6,298 nt of DNA from an uncultured bacterium (GTDB lineage: Bacteria > Verrucomicrobiota > Kiritimatiellia > CAIKKV01), in NCBI GenBank assembly GCA_903828035.1, contig CAIKKV010000279.1:1-6298 (forward strand), written 5' to 3'. Both the position numbers and the translations under genes were made by a program. Positions 1 to 5,882 of this stretch are shown piece after piece (position 1 is the first letter of the stretch; each line of letters begins with the position of its first letter). The notes under the pieces were generated by a model, which saw nothing but the letters and a program-made list of their open reading frames with translations, did no database searches and was not told where the DNA came from.

Positions 1-143
1 CCCGGGAGAAGGCCGTTGCCTCGTTCGGGTCCCTGTCGGTCACGGAAATCGACGACCTGGTCCGGGAAGGGAAATCCCAGCATGTGATCTGTCACATGTG
101 CGGAGCCGATTACCGGGTTCTTCCGGCTGAAATCGCCAAGTGA
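1..143 (+). CDS. hslO: Hsp33 family redox-regulated chaperone, C-terminal fragment
   Basis: Partial gene: only the last 46 codons are present, read from base 3, ending in TGA at 141-143. The peptide begins Arg-Glu-Lys and has a short helical stretch (LSVTEIDDLVREG). It then carries a Cys-His-Met-Cys pair (visible residues 30 and 33) followed by Gly-Ala-Asp-Tyr. This matches the end of Hsp33, where a C-x-C pair followed by S-R-E-K is separated by about 25-30 residues from a C-x-x-C pair, and the four cysteines bind zinc. The window edge seems to fall just after the first pair, so that pair cannot be checked. Hsp33 is a cytoplasmic holdase activated when oxidation releases the zinc and unfolds this domain. 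The gene is convergent with murJ and unrelated in function to the sugar cluster. The identification rests on a short but characteristic segment. Confidence 0.8.
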   Translation, partial: REKAVASFGSLSVTEIDDLVREGKSQHVICHMCGADYRVLPAEIAK

Positions 144-144
144 C

Positions 145-173
145 TTTTCCGGAGCGGCGGCGCTTCGGGAAAA
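145..173. terminator. Possible bidirectional terminator hairpin between hslO and murJ
   Basis: The left arm TTTTCCGGAGCG (145-156) pairs with CGCTTC (161-166) and GGAAAA (168-173) around a GCGG loop. One G is bulged (167) and one pair is G-T. This gives about 12 base pairs, starting 2 bases after the hslO stop and ending 8 bases before the murJ stop. The A/T-rich ends of the stem would give a short U run on each transcript, but there is no separate U-tail outside the stem. The convergent gene ends make a shared terminator plausible; the weak tail keeps confidence modest. Confidence 0.4.
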
Positions 174-181
174 TGGGGCGG

Positions 182-1795
182 TCAGGTTTTCCGGAGCAGC
201 TTGTTCCGGACCAGGGTCAAGGCCATGCGGGTTTCCGACAGGCCAAACAGCGCGGTAAAGGCGCCATAGAGTCCCGCGCCCGCGCTTGTGGCCAGTAAGA
301 CCTGGATGAGCTTTGCGAGCAGATGATCATTCGGCCAGACGCTTTTCAACAGGCGGGCCGTTTCCCAGGCGCCCGCGCCGCAAAGCAGGGCGGCGGGCAG
401 CACCACGGCTCCCATCCTGAGCCAGCGGGTGGCGGGCCCCAGCGGGACCTCCCGCCGCAGCAGGATGAGCAGTTGGGTGCAGTTCAGGATCGAGACGCCC
501 GCCATGCTGGCGGCGATGCCCACATGGCCCATCTTGCAGACCAGGACGAGCAGGGCGTTGAGCCCTAGATTCAATCCGATGGCGATCAGGTTGACCCGGA
601 GCGGAATGCGGGGCTTGGAGAGGGCCTGGAAGCAGGGCACCAGAACCTTGATGCCTGCGTAGCCCGCCAGGCCGAACGAGTAGGCCCGAAGGGCGGCCGC
701 TGTTTGCAGGGTCGCCTGTTCGGTGAAAGCCCCCCGCTGGTAGATCGGGGCCAGGATGTCCGGCGCCAGCGCGAACAGGCCGGCCGCGGCGGGAAGCGTC
801 ATGAATAGGGATAGCCGCAGAGCCTCCTCCACCTGCCTCCCGAAGGAAACGCGGTCGTGGTTGGATGCGTAACGGGCCACGGACGGCAGCAGGACGGTGG
901 CGATGGCGACGCCGAACATGCCGACGGGGAAATAGAGCACCCGGAAGGCCAGGGTCAGCCAGGAGCGGGCGCCGTCGATGCCGGAGGCGAACTGGCCGTT
1001 CACCAGGATATTCACTTCCACGGCTGAGGCGGCGATCAGGGCCGGCCACATCAGGCGCCAGACGGCGAGCAGGCGGGGATCCCTCCATTCGAAGCACCAG
1101 CGGAACCGGAAGCCCTGCCGCCACAGGGCGGGCAGCTGGACGCTCAACTGGGCCAGGCCGCCCAGGAGCACGCCTCCGGCCACGCCGACGAGGCCGCGCG
1201 AGGTGAAGTGCGGATGATGCCAATCCGCCTGCGGCTCCAGCCAGGCCGCCAGTCCGACTCCGGCGATGACCGAGACCAGGTTGAAGGCCATGGGGGCCAC
1301 GGCCGGCACGCTGAAAACGAAGCGCGCGTTCAGCATGCCCATGACCACCGCCGCGAGCGAGATGAAGAGGATGAAGGGGAACAGGATCCGGGTCAGCAGG
1401 ACGGTCTGCTCGAACTTGCCGGGGACGCTGTGGAACCCGTAACTGGTGAGATTGACCAGGAACGGGCTGAAGACAATGCCCAGCACGCAGAGAAAGCCCA
1501 TGAACACCAGGAGCAGCGACAGGACCAGACGAGCCAGGTCCCACGCGGTGGCTTCGCCTTCGCGCTCTTCGGTTTTGGCGAAAATGGTGGTAAAGGCGGT
1601 CGAGAGGGCGCCTTCGGCGAAAAGATCGCGCAGCAGGTTCGGGATTTGGAAGGCGGCGATAAAGGCGTCCAGCTCGCGGCCGGCTCCGAACATGCCGCCC
1701 AGCACCGCTTCCCGGATGACTCCCAGGACGCGCGAGCCCATGACGGCCAGACTGACCATCAGCGCGGCGGCACGACCTTTTCTGGGAGCGGGCAT
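182..1795 (-). CDS. murJ: Lipid II flippase MurJ (MviN family)
   Basis: Complete 537-residue polytopic membrane protein of the MOP exporter superfamily. It moves the peptidoglycan precursor lipid II across the inner membrane for cell-wall synthesis. The N-terminal signature is clear: SRVLGVIRE, then FGAG, LDAFIAAFQIPNLLRDLFAEGA. Arg22, Arg28, Asp43, Arg56 and Glu61 align with the functionally important E. coli MurJ residues Arg18, Arg24, Asp39, Arg52 and Glu57. Hydrophobic segments run through the whole length, as expected for about 14 membrane helices. Length is close to the family norm (E. coli 511), with slightly longer ends. The ATG at 1795 is supported by a GGAG sequence 6 bases upstream, and a plausible promoter lies just before it. 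It ends with TGA at 182-184, facing the hslO tail. The upstream AraC gene is on the same strand but 116 bp away, so murJ is probably its own transcription unit. Confidence 0.95.
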   Translation of the reverse strand: MPAPRKGRAAALMVSLAVMGSRVLGVIREAVLGGMFGAGRELDAFIAAFQIPNLLRDLFAEGALSTAFTTIFAKTEEREGEATAWDLARLVLSLLLVFMGFLCVLGIVFSPFLVNLTSYGFHSVPGKFEQTVLLTRILFPFILFISLAAVVMGMLNARFVFSVPAVAPMAFNLVSVIAGVGLAAWLEPQADWHHPHFTSRGLVGVAGGVLLGGLAQLSVQLPALWRQGFRFRWCFEWRDPRLLAVWRLMWPALIAASAVEVNILVNGQFASGIDGARSWLTLAFRVLYFPVGMFGVAIATVLLPSVARYASNHDRVSFGRQVEEALRLSLFMTLPAAAGLFALAPDILAPIYQRGAFTEQATLQTAAALRAYSFGLAGYAGIKVLVPCFQALSKPRIPLRVNLIAIGLNLGLNALLVLVCKMGHVGIAASMAGVSILNCTQLLILLRREVPLGPATRWLRMGAVVLPAALLCGAGAWETARLLKSVWPNDHLLAKLIQVLLATSAGAGLYGAFTALFGLSETRMALTLVRNKLLRKT

Positions 1796-1818
1796 GGAAG
1801 TCTCCGTGTTGGCTGACC

Positions 1819-1846
1819 ATTATCGGTAAATCGTCGACCGGGGCAA
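1819..1846 (-). promoter_or_regulatory. Candidate sigma70-type promoter for murJ
   Basis: On the - strand, TTGCCC (plus-strand 1841-1846) lies 16 bases before GATAAT (1819-1824). These match the -35 and -10 consensus at 4/6 and 5/6. Transcription would start near 1812, leaving a leader of roughly 17 bases that just holds the GGAG ribosome site before the murJ ATG at 1795. The geometry is good, but the -35 match is moderate and the host's sigma factor preference is unknown. Confidence 0.4.
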
Positions 1847-1847
1847 T

Positions 1848-1879
1848 GAAAATCGGAGCTTTTCGCGGCCTGAAAGGCC
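1848..1879 (-). terminator. Weak hairpin region downstream of the AraC-family gene
   Basis: Two small inverted repeats lie in the 116-bp gap after the regulator's stop codon. One is GGCCT/AGGCC around a 3-base loop (1867-1879), and the other is GAAAA/TTTTC around a 7-base loop (1848-1864). On the - strand the GC hairpin comes first and the A/T one follows, ending in TTTTC. They could terminate the regulator transcript before the murJ promoter. The stems are only 5 bp each, so this is a weak candidate. Confidence 0.22.
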
Positions 1880-1911
1880 CTGTGCGCCAATCCGGTAAAG
1901 GAACAATCGAT

Positions 1912-2769
1912 TTAGACTCCCGCCCGGTGCTGGCGAGGACTGACGCCCATGACCCGGCGGAACTGCCGGGCGAAGTAGTTGCTGTCGGTGAATCCGCTTT
2001 CGAAGGCCGCCTCGGTGACGCGCATGTTGCTCCGTCGCAGCAGCTCCGCCGCCCGGCCGATCCGCACGTGGATGACGTGATCGATGGGCGAGCAGCCCAT
2101 GACCTTGTGGAAGGCGCGCGTCAGGGTGCTGTCGCTCATGCCCGCCAGCCTGGCCAGGGTTTTCATGCGGACCGGCTCCCGGTAATGCTCCTCGATATAG
2201 CTCAGCACTTCGCTCATTTTCCGCATCGGCTGCTGCTCCACGCGCGGCGTCTCGAAATAGCGGCGCGAGAGGAATCCGATCAGCTTCATCAGGTGCGTGA
2301 CCGAGGAAAACCGGTATCCCGGCGCCTTGCGCTCCAGCTCGCGGGTCAGCAGGGCGATGATTTCCGCCGCCTCGGCGAGGGCCGCGGGGCTAAGTTGAAG
2401 CCGGTGCCGGAACTGATCGGTCTGCCGCATGCGCGGCTCCACCCGGAAGAGGGCGTGATAGCCCGGAACATCCGCCAGCCCCGCCATGGGCAGCCGCAAT
2501 CGCCGCGGGTCGAAGAGGATGTTGACCAAGGCCATGCGATCGGTGTCGGCGTAGCCGTGGGCCATGTCGCCCCGGATCAGGAAGACGTCGCCCGCCTGAA
2601 TCGGATAGTTCCGGTCCTCGGTGACATGCCGGCCGTGGCCGCCCAGGATCACCACCAGCTCATGGAAATCGTGCGCATGCAACTTCGTGGCGGCATGCCG
2701 CTCTTGTCGCAGGCAGGAAAGCGGAAAGCCGCGGTCGGGGAATACCATCGATGCGGGGAAACGTTTCAT
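1912..2769 (-). CDS. AraC-family transcriptional regulator with N-terminal cupin domain
   Basis: From the ATG at 2769 this encodes 285 residues, the usual AraC-family size. The N-terminal part has a cupin sensor signature (His31-x-His33-x-x-His36-Glu37, then a GDVFLI strand) that normally binds a sugar or related effector. The last ~100 residues form the AraC DNA-binding domain. They hold a first helix-turn-helix (VRMKTLARLAGMSDSTLTRAF), the linker helix with IGRAAELL, and a second helix-turn-helix with the hallmark VTEAAFESGFTDSNYFARQF and VMGVSPRQHR. The frame stays open up to a TTG at 2817, which would add 16 residues. I prefer ATG 2769 because it leaves a 100-bp divergent promoter region, but neither start has a good ribosome site. 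It is divergent from the sugar cluster beginning at 2870 and is most likely its activator, perhaps with autoregulation. The effector cannot be read from sequence. Confidence 0.9.
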   Translation of the reverse strand: MKRFPASMVFPDRGFPLSCLRQERHAATKLHAHDFHELVVILGGHGRHVTEDRNYPIQAGDVFLIRGDMAHGYADTDRMALVNILFDPRRLRLPMAGLADVPGYHALFRVEPRMRQTDQFRHRLQLSPAALAEAAEIIALLTRELERKAPGYRFSSVTHLMKLIGFLSRRYFETPRVEQQPMRKMSEVLSYIEEHYREPVRMKTLARLAGMSDSTLTRAFHKVMGCSPIDHVIHVRIGRAAELLRRSNMRVTEAAFESGFTDSNYFARQFRRVMGVSPRQHRAGV

Positions 2770-2869
2770 GAGTGACAGGATCGTGCTTGTTTTTGCCTGT
2801 TTTGTCAAGGACGCCAAGCCGTTGGAAAGCTAGGATATCGTTTTCAATTCACTTACTGGAGAGGCTCTC
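2770..2869. promoter_or_regulatory. Divergent promoter/operator region between the AraC gene and the sugar operon
   Basis: This 100-bp AT-richer gap separates the divergent regulator and operon. It contains a direct repeat, TGTTTTTG (2788-2795) and TGTTTTG (2798-2804), offset by 10 bp, one helical turn. It also has an inverted pair ACAGG (2775-2779) and CCTGT (2796-2800). For the rightward operon a weak -10-like TAGGAT lies at 2831-2836 with no proper -35, as is common at activator-dependent promoters; the direct repeat ends where the -35 would be. The ribosome site GGAGAGG (2858-2864) sits 5 bases before the ATG at 2870. The role as promoter region is likely from the layout; the operator assignment is tentative. 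Confidence 0.45.
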
Positions 2870-4000
2870 ATGAAAAAGGTCAAGGCAGCGAAGCCCCTGC
2901 GCACGGGGCTGGTCGGGATGAGCGGCATCGGCAACACGCACGCGAAAGCCCATTTTGCGGATCCGCTTTCGAAGCTCGTTGCCGTTTGCGACGTGGTGAA
3001 GGAGAAGGCCGACCAGGCGGCGGCCGCCCACGGGGTCAAGGCGTACTACAGCCTGCGCGAGATGCTGAAGCACGAAGAGCTGGATATCGTGGACGTCACC
3101 ACCGGCGGCTATGAAAACGGAAGCTGGCACTGCGAGCCTGTCCTGGAGGCGCTCGAGGCGGGCAAGCATGTGCTGTGCGAAAAGCCGCTCTCCAACGACA
3201 TCGGCGAGGCGCGCGAGATGGTCCGCCAGGCCGCGGCCCGCAAGCTGTACCTGGGCTGCAACCTCAATCACTATTTCACCCCCACGGCCGAGCGGGCCCG
3301 CCAGTACATGGACGAGGGCGCGGTGGGCGAGCTGATCTACCTGATGTTCAAGATGGGCTTCAACGGCGGAGAGGCGACCTACGGGTTCAACAAATCGCCC
3401 CGGTTCAACCAGCCGTATGCGCACATGAAGGCGTTCCTGACGCACCCGCTCAGCGTGATGCGGTACTTCTGCGGCGACATCACCCACATCCAGACGTTTT
3501 CCGGCAAGCCGGGATTCCGGCAGAACAAGGGCGACCTGCTGCTGTCGGTCAACAGCGTCCACTGCCGGTTCGCCAATGGCACGGTCGGCTACCTGCTCAG
3601 TCACCGCGGCGAGGCCACCTGGGGCCTGGGCGGCTGGTGGAACTGCGAGGTGGCGGGAAGCAAGGGCACCTTCTGCATCGAGAACTGCATCGAGAAGCTG
3701 ACCTACTGGCCCGCCATCAAGCCCGGCGAGAAGTACGGGCTGGGCGAGGGGCCGAAGCCCGAGATACTCGACACCGGCATCAAGGATTTCGGCGTCACCT
3801 TCCCGCGGCGCATTCACGCCTTCCTGGAAGATGTGACGAACAAGGTGCCGCTGGAGCACCTGCGCGCCTCGGGCCGCGACGCCCTGGCCACGATGGAGTA
3901 CATCTTCGGCGTGATTGAATCCTACGAAGCCGGCGGCGCCCTGGTGCGGCCGCACGCGCTGCCCACGCTCCACGGCGATCCCTCCAAGGAACAGATTTAA
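2870..4000 (+). CDS. Gfo/Idh/MocA family NAD(P)-dependent oxidoreductase A
   Basis: This 376-residue protein is probably a cytoplasmic sugar or inositol dehydrogenase. The N-terminal Rossmann fold has the glycine-rich loop Gly16-x-x-Gly19-x-Gly21 (GMSGIGN). Asp41 at the end of the second strand favours NAD over NADP. The family hallmark Glu104-Lys105-Pro106 (LCEKPLS) is intact; its Lys normally serves the active site. The C-terminal alpha/beta domain carries His192 in LTHPLSVMRYFCGD, in the region where the family's catalytic His lies. A strong GGAGAGG ribosome site 5 bases upstream fixes the ATG at 2870. It is the first gene of the operon, directly after the divergent regulator, with the TIM-barrel gene starting 10 bp after its stop. 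The reaction should be reversible oxidation of a ring or chain hydroxyl to a ketone; the substrate is unknown. It is clearly different from oxidoreductase B downstream, so this is not a recent duplication. Confidence 0.9.
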   Translation: MKKVKAAKPLRTGLVGMSGIGNTHAKAHFADPLSKLVAVCDVVKEKADQAAAAHGVKAYYSLREMLKHEELDIVDVTTGGYENGSWHCEPVLEALEAGKHVLCEKPLSNDIGEAREMVRQAAARKLYLGCNLNHYFTPTAERARQYMDEGAVGELIYLMFKMGFNGGEATYGFNKSPRFNQPYAHMKAFLTHPLSVMRYFCGDITHIQTFSGKPGFRQNKGDLLLSVNSVHCRFANGTVGYLLSHRGEATWGLGGWWNCEVAGSKGTFCIENCIEKLTYWPAIKPGEKYGLGEGPKPEILDTGIKDFGVTFPRRIHAFLEDVTNKVPLEHLRASGRDALATMEYIFGVIESYEAGGALVRPHALPTLHGDPSKEQI

Positions 4001-4004
4001 GGAG
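4001..4004 (+). promoter_or_regulatory. Ribosome binding site that fixes the start of the TIM-barrel gene
   Basis: GGAG directly follows the TAA of oxidoreductase A and stands 6 bases before the ATG at 4011. The same frame is open back to an ATG at 3915, inside oxidoreductase A, but translation from there would give a family-atypical extension. The site and the perfect beta-strand start (MIKLGVNTV) at 4011 decide for the shorter form. Confidence 0.7.
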
Positions 4005-4010
4005 TTGACC

Positions 4011-4811
4011 ATGATCAAGCTCGGCGTTAACACGGTATTGTTTCAGAACCACGACCTCGCCACGGCCATGACCCACATCGCGTGGGCGGGCTACGACGGC
4101 GTGGAGCTCTCCGCCATCAAGGGCATGTGCGAGCACCTGGTGCTGGATAACTGGCGCGACCAGGTGGCGGAGATCAAGGCCTTGGCCGCTGCGCACAATC
4201 TGGCCTTGCTCAGCATCGAGGAGGCGGGGCTCGACGAGGTCCGCCTTCGCCTGGCTTTCGACGCGTGCGAAGCGCTCGGCATTCCGGTCGTCAACATAGG
4301 TCCGGGCGGCAAGTCGGATAACGACGAGGATCTGGCCCGCTCCATCGAGCTGATGGCGAAGCTGGCCGAGCTGGCGGGGCGGCAGGGCGTGACCCTCTGC
4401 GTCAAGGCGCACGTGGGCTCCTGCATCTACAACACCCCCACGACGCTGAAGGCCATCCAGGCGATCGCCACTCCGGCTTTCGGAATCGACATGGATCCCA
4501 GCCACATCTTCCGTGCCGGCGAGCGGCCCGAGCAGGCGCTGCCGCAGGTGATCGGCCGCGTGAGGCATATCCACATCCGCGACTGCAAGGGGCGCGGGCC
4601 CAGCCCGGGCGAGCCCAGGGATCAGGCGTGCGGCCGGGGCGACATCGACCTGTACGGCTATTGCGAAGCCCTGGTCAAGGGCGGGTACAGCGGCCCCGTC
4701 TGCCTGGAGGTGATCGGCGCGGGCAAGTACGACCTGGGCCAGAGAGACGTCATCGCCGCCGAAAGCATCGGCTATATGAACGCCTGTTTGAAAAAGCTGG
4801 GAGCTCGGTAA
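4011..4811 (+). CDS. Sugar phosphate isomerase/epimerase family TIM-barrel protein
   Basis: This 266-residue protein has the xylose isomerase-like TIM-barrel (AP endonuclease 2) fold. It starts with the first barrel strand (KLGVNTVLF) and then WAGYDGVEL, typical of the family. Candidate metal ligands of the later strands are present: Asp162 and His165 (DMDPSH), His188 (HIHIRD) and Glu233 (CLEVIG). Cys207-Gly-Arg-Gly-Asp-Ile-Asp matches the usual G-x-G-x-I-D loop. The first ligand position, normally Glu in a strand reading L-x-E-x-H, instead reads Val-Lys132-Ala-His134. That is either a subfamily trait or a changed metal site. Family members act as ketose epimerases, isomerases, inosose dehydratases or, as in DgpC-type proteins, cleave oxidised glycosides. 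It lies 10 bp after one Gfo/Idh gene and 7 bp before another, so it probably acts on a keto intermediate made by one of them. The exact reaction is unknown. Confidence 0.88.
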   Translation: MIKLGVNTVLFQNHDLATAMTHIAWAGYDGVELSAIKGMCEHLVLDNWRDQVAEIKALAAAHNLALLSIEEAGLDEVRLRLAFDACEALGIPVVNIGPGGKSDNDEDLARSIELMAKLAELAGRQGVTLCVKAHVGSCIYNTPTTLKAIQAIATPAFGIDMDPSHIFRAGERPEQALPQVIGRVRHIHIRDCKGRGPSPGEPRDQACGRGDIDLYGYCEALVKGGYSGPVCLEVIGAGKYDLGQRDVIAAESIGYMNACLKKLGAR

Positions 4812-4818
4812 CCCGCTT

Positions 4819-5862
4819 ATGAATCCGATCCGCCTGGGCATTTTGGGATGCGCGCACGCGCATGCGGACATGTATGCCGCGGTCTGGCGCGAGCAGCCTG
4901 CCCTGGGCGTGCGCGTCACGGCCGTTTGGGATCATGACGCCGCCCGCGCGGAGGCGTCCGCCCGGAAGCATGGATTGGAGCAGGCGGCGTCGGTGGCCGC
5001 CTTGCTCGCCCGGCCGGACGTGGAGGCGGTCCTCATCGCCTCCGAGACGGCCACGCATGCGGAGCTGGTTGAACAGGCGGCCGCCGCCGGGAAGCCCGTC
5101 ATCCTCCAGAAGCCGATCGCGGTGACGCTGGAGGAGGCGGACCGGATCGCGGCCGCCGTTTCACGGCACAAGGTGCCGTTCACGCTGGCCTGGCAGATGC
5201 GGGTGGATCCGCACAACCTGAAGATGAAGGAGCTTCTGGCGAGCGGGCGGTTCGGGCGGCTTTACATGATCCGCCGCCGCCATTGCCTGCCCACGCAGAA
5301 GTGGAAGGATTTCGAAACGACCTGGCATGTGCAGCCCGCGATGAACCGCGATATCTTCGCCGATGACGCCGCCCATCCGGTGGACTACATGCTCTGGATG
5401 CTGGGCCAGCCCAAGAGCGTGACCGCGGAGCTGGGCACGCTGCTGAATCCCCGCATCGTCAACGACAACGCCATCCTCCTGTTCCGTTACGCCGATGGCA
5501 GCTTCGCGGAGGTATCCTGCTCGTTCGCCGCGGTGGCCGGGGAGAATACCACCGAGATCGTCTGCGAAAAGGGCACGATCGTGGCGAACTACGGCGAACT
5601 GGTCAGCACCATGAACCCGCGCCCCGCCGGGGGGATTCAATTGAAATGGTTCCACCAGGAGGAGGGGGCCTGGACGGCCAGCGACCTGCCCGACATCGTC
5701 AATCACGGCGACCGCATCCGGGGGCTGGCGGGGCCGCTGGCCGATTTCCTGCACGGGCGGCGCCCGGCGATCGCCACGGCGGAGGAGGGGCGGACGGTTT
5801 TGAAATTGATTCTGGCCTGCTACGACTCGGCGTCGGCGGGCCGGCGGATTGAGCTGAGTTAA
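4819..5862 (+). CDS. Gfo/Idh/MocA family oxidoreductase B
   Basis: This 347-residue protein has an N-terminal Rossmann fold and a C-terminal Gfo/Idh substrate domain. The nucleotide loop is Gly7-x-x-Gly10-x-x-His13-x-His15, a variant in which His and Ala replace the later glycines. Asp38 follows the second strand and suggests NAD. The signature normally read Glu-Lys-Pro is Gln97-Lys98-Pro99 here. The active-site helix is Asp182-Asp183-x-x-His186-Pro-x-Asp189, matching the family's D-x-x-x-H-x-x-D pattern. The C-terminal strand segment (LLFRYADGSFAEVSCSF) and the EKGTIV turn are standard. The ATG at 4819 is 7 bp after the previous stop. The only ribosome-like site (GGGAG, 4799-4803) is 15 bases away, so translation is probably coupled to the upstream gene. 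It is likely a sugar dehydrogenase or a keto-sugar reductase paired with oxidoreductase A. The motif variants could mean a different substrate class; loss of function seems unlikely because the key Lys and His are kept. Confidence 0.88.
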   Translation: MNPIRLGILGCAHAHADMYAAVWREQPALGVRVTAVWDHDAARAEASARKHGLEQAASVAALLARPDVEAVLIASETATHAELVEQAAAAGKPVILQKPIAVTLEEADRIAAAVSRHKVPFTLAWQMRVDPHNLKMKELLASGRFGRLYMIRRRHCLPTQKWKDFETTWHVQPAMNRDIFADDAAHPVDYMLWMLGQPKSVTAELGTLLNPRIVNDNAILLFRYADGSFAEVSCSFAAVAGENTTEIVCEKGTIVANYGELVSTMNPRPAGGIQLKWFHQEEGAWTASDLPDIVNHGDRIRGLAGPLADFLHGRRPAIATAEEGRTVLKLILACYDSASAGRRIELS

Positions 5863-5882
5863 CGACAACAAAGGAAGCGACC

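Noticed and set aside
327..1820. 497-codon open frame on the - strand, shifted within murJ
   Set aside because: It overlaps murJ in another frame. The product is Arg/Pro/Gly-rich with no membrane helices or motif, whereas the murJ frame has the full MviN signature.
1846..2775. 309-codon open frame on the + strand opposite the AraC gene
   Set aside because: It is antisense to a gene with unmistakable AraC helix-turn-helix motifs. It has no domain of its own and starts without a ribosome site.
3915..4010. Upstream ATG extension of the TIM-barrel protein into oxidoreductase A
   Set aside because: The extra 32 residues are Pro/Arg-rich and overlap the previous gene. The GGAG site and first beta strand place the start at 4011.
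2849..4033. 394-codon open frame on the - strand opposite oxidoreductase A
   Set aside because: It lies wholly opposite a gene with clear Gfo/Idh motifs and a good ribosome site. It has no recognisable domain, and its composition (rich in Ala, Val, Arg, Leu, His) is that of a high-GC antisense shadow.
3795..4919. 374-codon open frame on the - strand spanning the TIM-barrel gene
   Set aside because: It crosses three well-supported + strand genes and has no family motif. Long antisense frames are expected at this GC content.
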